A program made the translations under genes and the position numbers. Shown here piece by piece: positions 59,307-64,000 of a DNA stretch of 64,000 nucleotides. The notes under the pieces were generated by a model. It was not told the DNA's origin. It saw nothing but the letters and a program-made list of their open reading frames with translations, and searched no databases. Every line of letters begins with the position of its first letter. The first letter of the stretch is position 1. The stretch is taken from the NCBI GenBank assembly GCA_913045055.1, contig CAJWPI010000002.1:17803-81802 (forward strand). Reading direction: 5' to 3'. This DNA comes from an uncultured Gammaproteobacteria bacterium. Its GTDB lineage: Bacteria; Pseudomonadota; Gammaproteobacteria; Magnimaribacterales; Magnimaribacteraceae.

Positions 59307-59708
59307 TTACAATAAAGTTTTCATACCCTTTAGTAAATAGGAAGGTAGAGGGGCGGGTTTAAATTCTTCTACACCCAAACAACCGCATTGAATGAAAGCC
59401 TTGCAAAGCGCTTCTCCTGAAGTTAGAAATACTTCTTGTGAGAAATCAAAACTAACCTTACCTAACTTTATAAGTTTAGTCTTTATAACAATACTGTCAT
59501 CAAGACTTGCTGGTTTGATGAAGTCTATACTGATATGTCTAACTACAAATATAAAACCTTCTTTCATTAAAGTTTTCTGTCCATAGCCGACTTTTCTTAA
59601 ATATTCTGTACGAGCTTTCTCAAAGAATCCAAGATAGTTAGCATAATAAACTACCCCCTGAGCATCCGTATCCTCATAATAAATTCTTAAGGTTAATTCG
59701 TGACTCAA
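59307..59708 (-). CDS. ybgC: Acyl-CoA thioesterase YbgC
   Basis: RIYYEDTDAQGVVYYANYLGFFEKARTEYLR. Confidence 0.96.
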   Translation of the reverse strand: MSHELTLRIYYEDTDAQGVVYYANYLGFFEKARTEYLRKVGYGQKTLMKEGFIFVVRHISIDFIKPASLDDSIVIKTKLIKLGKVSFDFSQEVFLTSGEALCKAFIQCGCLGVEEFKPAPLPSYLLKGMKTLL

Positions 59709-60121
59709 TTGTTTAAATTATGATTAAGAATATCTTCTTGATATAGCTCTTTAAGTAGAAAAATAAAATCTTCCCACAACAAATCTGCAGTAAATGGAGC
59801 CGTTAAGGATATAGAAGGATTTATAGCACCTAAAGGGATTCTGACCTTAATAGGCCTTCTGTTGAATTTATATACTAAAGCAGGTATACCACGATCTTGA
59901 GAAGAGTCTAAAACTTGTTGCCACCAAGCTTCCAGCGGCTCAGCACCTGCACCATACCTTTTACATTCTATATACCATCTTCCCAAAATAAGATCAGGTA
60001 GGTATTTTTCTCTAGTCTGTTCTAATATTCTCTTGATGGAATTAGAGAGATTTAAATCTGTATTTAATAGATTAGCTATTTCTCTCTCAAAAGAAGCACC
60101 TTTATTTCTAGAATTTGTCAT
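59705..60121 (-). CDS. PDDEXK-superfamily nuclease (phage/Holliday-resolvase-like)
   Basis: NKGASFEREIANLL, PDLILGRWYIECKRY (PD-Xn-ExK), Q in WWQQVLDSS; 4-nt overlap with ybgC, 2-nt gap to yebC. Confidence 0.8.
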   Translation of the reverse strand: MTNSRNKGASFEREIANLLNTDLNLSNSIKRILEQTREKYLPDLILGRWYIECKRYGAGAEPLEAWWQQVLDSSQDRGIPALVYKFNRRPIKVRIPLGAINPSISLTAPFTADLLWEDFIFLLKELYQEDILNHNLNN

Positions 60122-60123
60122 AA

Positions 60124-60870
60124 CTAGTTCAAATGCTCTATTATTTCTTCAGGAAAATCTGCGTTTGAATAAACATTCTGTGTATCATCTAAATCTTCTA
60201 GAGTTTCTAAGAGTCTATAAATTTTTACTGAGGTTTCTAGGTCTGTACTAACACTAGTTTCTGCTACTAAGCTTATCTCTGAATCTAAAGTCTCTATTTC
60301 TGCTTCCCTTAAAGCTCTATTAACAGATTCAAGATCTTGAGGGAGTGTGGTAATAGTGAAAGTTTTATCTGCATTCTCTTCTATATCTTCTGCTCCTGCT
60401 TCTACAATAATCTCAAAAACATCTTCAATGTTAGAATCTCCTTGAATTTGGATTAAACCCTTTTTACTAAATAAGTAAGAAACTGAACCATCAGTTCCTA
60501 AATTTCCGCCAGCTTTAGTGAAGGCATGTCTAACTTCTGCTACTGTCCTATTGTTATTATCTGTCATAGCTTCAACAATTATTGCTACTCCTCCAGGACC
60601 ATATCCTTCTAATAAAGTTTCTTCTAAATTATCAATATCTGTACTGCCTGATCCTCTTTGGATAGCTCTTTCAATTGTATCTTTAGGAATATTAGCTGAC
60701 AAAGCTTTATCCAAAGCACTTCTTAATCTAGGGTTATCTTCTGCAACTGGTCCTCCTAGTTTTGAGGCTACAGTAAGCTCTCTGATAAGGCGAGAGAAGA
60801 TCTTACCTTTCTTTGCATCTTGTCTACCCTTTCTGTGCTTTATATTTGCCCATTTTGAATGCCCTGCCAT
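60124..60870 (-). CDS. yebC: YebC/PmpR-family protein
   Basis: MAGHSKWANIKHRKGRQDAKKGKIFSRLIREL. Confidence 0.97.
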   Translation of the reverse strand: MAGHSKWANIKHRKGRQDAKKGKIFSRLIRELTVASKLGGPVAEDNPRLRSALDKALSANIPKDTIERAIQRGSGSTDIDNLEETLLEGYGPGGVAIIVEAMTDNNNRTVAEVRHAFTKAGGNLGTDGSVSYLFSKKGLIQIQGDSNIEDVFEIIVEAGAEDIEENADKTFTITTLPQDLESVNRALREAEIETLDSEISLVAETSVSTDLETSVKIYRLLETLEDLDDTQNVYSNADFPEEIIEHLN

Positions 60871-60872
60871 AA

Positions 60873-62642
60873 TTAGTCATCCTTATCTACAATTAAGCGT
60901 AATTCATTTAATTGTTCCAACGAAGTTTCTCCTGGGGCATTAGTCATCAAGCAAGAGGCCGTCTGTGTCTTAGGAAAAGCTATCACGTCTCTTATAGAAT
61001 CAGAATTCGTCATAAGCATTATTAGTCGATCTAGACCAATAGCTAATCCAGCATGAGGTGGACAGCCATGTTGTAATGCTGATAAAAGAAATCCAAACTT
61101 TTTCTCTGCCTCTACCGAATCAATTCCTAACACTTTTAAAACAGATAGCAGCATTTTATGGTCATGAATACGAACAGACCCCCCTCCTAATTCTATTCCA
61201 TTGAGGACGATATCATAGGCATCTGATAAACAAGTTAAGGGGTCCTTCTTAAGTTCTTCAATAGTGCATCTAGGAGCTGTAAAAGGATGATGTAACGGAG
61301 TTATTTCATTGTTTAAGTTAAGTTCAAACATTGGCCAATCTATAACCCAACAAGGTGACCAAGCCGAAGTTAATAAATTTAAATCTTTAGCTAACTTATC
61401 CCTCAAAGCAGATAATGAGTCATTAACAATTTTAGTTTGACCTGCTCCAAAGAAGATGATGTCTCCTGCCTTAGCGTTAAGTTTTTTTAACAGGTTATTT
61501 ATAAGTTCATCTTCCAAAAATTTAACTATTGGAGACTGAAGGCCCTCTTTTCCTTTCTTAGGGTCATCAACTTTTATATATGCAAGGCCTTTTGCCCCAA
61601 ATTTACCTACAAATTCAGTGTATTCATCTATTTTCTTTCGAGTAAATTCTTCACTGCCTGCAACAGATAAACAGGCTATTCTTGATTCTTTGGAATCTGC
61701 AGCTTCTCTAAAGACTTTAAATTCTGTATTCTTAAAAAGATCTTTTATTTCTAGAAGCTCTAAAGGATTTCTTAAATCAGGTTTGTCTGTGCCAAATCTT
61801 TCTATTGCATCAGAATATGTAAGAGTTAAGAAATTACCAAGTTCAACTTTCATCACTTCTTGAAAGATTCTGCTTATCAAGTTTGTTACAAGTTCTCTTA
61901 TATTCTCTGCAGTTACAAAAGAGCACTCTAAATCAATCTGAGTAAATTCAGGTTGTCTATCTGCTCGAAGATCTTCATCTCTAAAGCATCTAGCAAACTG
62001 ATAGTATTTCTCAAACCCTGAAGCCATTAAGGTTTGTTTAAATAATTGAGGAGATTGGGGTAAAGCAAAAAATGAGCCAGGGTAAGTTCTGCTAGGTACT
62101 AAGTAGTCTCTTGCACCTTCAGGGGTTGCTTTGGTTAATAGAGGGGTCTCTATTTCAACAAACTCATTTTTATCAAGAAAATTTCTAATAACCATGGAAG
62201 TCGAAGATCTAAGTCTAATATTCTTCTGCATTTCAGCCCTTCGTAAATCTAAAAATCTAAACTTTAAACGGGTATCTTCTCCTACAGAAGCATACTCATC
62301 TAATTGAAAAGGAGCAGGAATAGAATCATTTAAAATAAGAAGATCAGAACCTATTATTTCTACTTTCCCAGTCTCTAATTCTGGATTTATTGTTCCTGTT
62401 GGCCTTTCCCTCACCAAGCCTTTGGCATAAAGAACAAACTCATTTCTGCAAGATTCAGCTAGGGAAAAATTTTCTTTATTATCAGGATCAAAGACAACCT
62501 GTACTACACCAGATTCATCCCTAAGATCGAAAAAGATTACTCCTCCGTGATCTCTCCTTTTATTTACCCAACCTACTACTTCTACTTCTGTGCCAGCAAG
62601 CTTTGAATCTATTTTTCCACATTTATGGGTTCTATAAGACAT
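60873..62642 (-). CDS. aspS: Aspartyl-tRNA synthetase
   Basis: GWVNKRRDHGGVIFFDLRD, FRDEDLRADRQPEFTQID, GLAIGLDRLIMLM. Confidence 0.98.
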   Translation of the reverse strand: MSYRTHKCGKIDSKLAGTEVEVVGWVNKRRDHGGVIFFDLRDESGVVQVVFDPDNKENFSLAESCRNEFVLYAKGLVRERPTGTINPELETGKVEIIGSDLLILNDSIPAPFQLDEYASVGEDTRLKFRFLDLRRAEMQKNIRLRSSTSMVIRNFLDKNEFVEIETPLLTKATPEGARDYLVPSRTYPGSFFALPQSPQLFKQTLMASGFEKYYQFARCFRDEDLRADRQPEFTQIDLECSFVTAENIRELVTNLISRIFQEVMKVELGNFLTLTYSDAIERFGTDKPDLRNPLELLEIKDLFKNTEFKVFREAADSKESRIACLSVAGSEEFTRKKIDEYTEFVGKFGAKGLAYIKVDDPKKGKEGLQSPIVKFLEDELINNLLKKLNAKAGDIIFFGAGQTKIVNDSLSALRDKLAKDLNLLTSAWSPCWVIDWPMFELNLNNEITPLHHPFTAPRCTIEELKKDPLTCLSDAYDIVLNGIELGGGSVRIHDHKMLLSVLKVLGIDSVEAEKKFGFLLSALQHGCPPHAGLAIGLDRLIMLMTNSDSIRDVIAFPKTQTASCLMTNAPGETSLEQLNELRLIVDKDD

Positions 62643-62651
62643 AATTATTTC

Positions 62652-62960
62652 TTATCCTTCCTTAACTTTAGTTTTCTCTCTCTTTTCTTTTTTATTCTTA
62701 CTTGAATCTTTAGTGTTCTTTTTGTTGCTGTTGTTAGTTTTAACAGCTTCCTTTTTGCTATCTTCTTTTGCTATATTTTTTTTGTTACCGGTCTTAAAAT
62801 CTGTTTCATACCACCCAGATCCTTTTAATCTAAAAGAAGGAGCTGTAGGCAATTGAATAAGTTTTGGATTCTTCAGTTTAAACTTATCCAACTCAGATAT
62901 TTTCATTTGAAGTTCAAAGATCTCCTCAGATTTTCTATCTTTAAAAATATATGTGGGCAT
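62652..62960 (-). CDS. FmdB-like protein lacking zinc-ribbon cysteines
   Basis: MPTYIFKDRKSEEIFELQMKISELDKFK...PTAPSFRLKGSGWYETDFKTGNKKN; FmdB-type FRxKGSGWYETDFKT motif, no Cys in the ORF. Confidence 0.75.
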   Translation of the reverse strand: MPTYIFKDRKSEEIFELQMKISELDKFKLKNPKLIQLPTAPSFRLKGSGWYETDFKTGNKKNIAKEDSKKEAVKTNNSNKKNTKDSSKNKKEKREKTKVKEG

Positions 62961-63057
62961 AAATAGCTATTTTTTTTCAAATTATACCAATTTAAACCTT
63001 ATTAGCTCGTTAACTAAAAGATGAGGTGTTAATATTCATACTGATAAAGAAAATTTA

Positions 63058-64000
63058 ATGTTAGCAAGTAAACTACTTTTAGCTACTCAAAGAGAAAACC
63101 CTTCAGAAGCTGAAACTATAAGTCATCAATTGATGATAAGAGCAGGTCTAATTAGACAAGTAGCTTCAGGAATTTATAACTGGCTTCCTACTGGAAAACT
63201 TGTTCTAAACAAGGTAGAAGAGATTGTTAGAAAAAACATGGATAATTCAGGGGCACTAGAAATGCTTATGCCTATAGTCCAACCTGGAGAATTATGGAAA
63301 GAATCAGGAAGATGGGAACAATATGGAAAAGAACTTTTAATCTTCGAAGATAGACATGAAAGAGAATTTTGTTTAGGTCCTACTCATGAAGAAATTATCA
63401 CTAATCTTTGTAAATCTGAGATAAGAAGCCATAAACAATTACCTAAAACTTTTTATCAAATACAAACTCATTTTAGAGATGAGATAAGACCAAGATTCGG
63501 AGTAATGAGATCAAGAGAATTTATTATGAAGGATGCATATTCTTTTGATATTTCTCAGAAAGATATGGACTTAAGTTATGAGACCATGAGAAATGCTTAT
63601 ATAGATATATTTGATTCTTTAGGACTTGATTACAGGATTGTTAAAGCAGATAGCGGAGCTATTGGGGGTTCAGATTCTGAAGAGTTCCACGTTTTAGCTG
63701 AATCAGGAGAAGATCTTCTGGCTTTTAGTGATAAAAGTGATTATGCAATCAATGCAGAGCTTCTTGTTAATAGTCAAGATGACCAAAATCCAGATATTTT
63801 AGAAGGAAAACCTAGCCCTGATGGCAAAGGAAAATTGAAACTAAAAAGAGGTATAGAAGTAGGACACATCTTCAAATTAGGAACGAAATATTCTGAAAGT
63901 CTTAATTTAAAAATTCAAAATAACTCCACAGATATTTATCCAGAGATGGGTTGCTATGGAATAGGTATATCAAGAATTGTTGCAGCTGCAATAGAACAAA
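63058..64000 (+). CDS. proS: Prolyl-tRNA synthetase, partial (runs off window end)
   Basis: [46 protein letters not shown]...[27 protein letters not shown]...[15 protein letters not shown]. Confidence 0.97.
   Translation, partial: MLASKLLLATQRENPSEAETISHQLMIRAGLIRQVASGIYNWLPTGKLVLNKVEEIVRKNMDNSGALEMLMPIVQPGELWKESGRWEQYGKELLIFEDRHEREFCLGPTHEEIITNLCKSEIRSHKQLPKTFYQIQTHFRDEIRPRFGVMRSREFIMKDAYSFDISQKDMDLSYETMRNAYIDIFDSLGLDYRIVKADSGAIGGSDSEEFHVLAESGEDLLAFSDKSDYAINAELLVNSQDDQNPDILEGKPSPDGKGKLKLKRGIEVGHIFKLGTKYSESLNLKIQNNSTDIYPEMGCYGIGISRIVAAAIEQ

Noticed and set aside
1-64000. CRISPR arrays, rRNA genes, IS elements, prophage
   Set aside because: No regularly spaced repeats, rRNA sequence, transposase or phage structural genes were recognised on reading; the PDDEXK ORF alone is not evidence of a prophage.

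Overview
AT-rich bacterial chromosome window, most likely from a streamlined marine gammaproteobacterium (SAR86-like; this is inferred from gene order and content and was not tested). Three blocks are visible. (1) ~1-24.8 kb is mostly housekeeping: sdhDC, an MFS transporter, an S9 oligopeptidase, der-bamB-yfgM-hisS-ispG-rodZ-ndk-iscX-fdx-iscA-iscU-iscS-iscR, a divergent NAD(P)-linked 2-oxoacid:acceptor oxidoreductase operon, then purC-bamC-dapA / bcp / perM / bepA / HIT. (2) ~24.8-54.6 kb is an accessory oxidative-catabolism region with four Rieske oxygenase alpha subunits, two P450s, a limonene-epoxide-hydrolase-like protein, an acyl-CoA dehydrogenase, acetoin/pyruvate-dehydrogenase-like E1a/E1b/E2, an aldehyde dehydrogenase, six SDRs, two ThuA-like proteins, further SnoaL-like proteins and a DUF3604 lipoprotein. 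It lies next to tRNA-Lys(UUU). (3) ~54.6-64 kb is crcB, tRNA-Lys, cpoB-pal-tolBARQ-ybgC, a PDDEXK nuclease, yebC, aspS, a FmdB-like protein and the start of proS. The strongest second-look items are: a PDDEXK nuclease occupying the usual ruvCAB slot; a bacterial-type ProRS apparently lacking its INS editing domain; an integrase-type N-terminal domain fused to a GltD-like Fe-S flavoprotein; an isc operon without hscBA whose IscR has lost one cluster-ligand Cys; and a possible epoxide-diol-acyloin cleavage pathway. No CRISPR, rRNA, transposase or complete integrase was recognised. Family assignments come from reading motifs; no database search was run.
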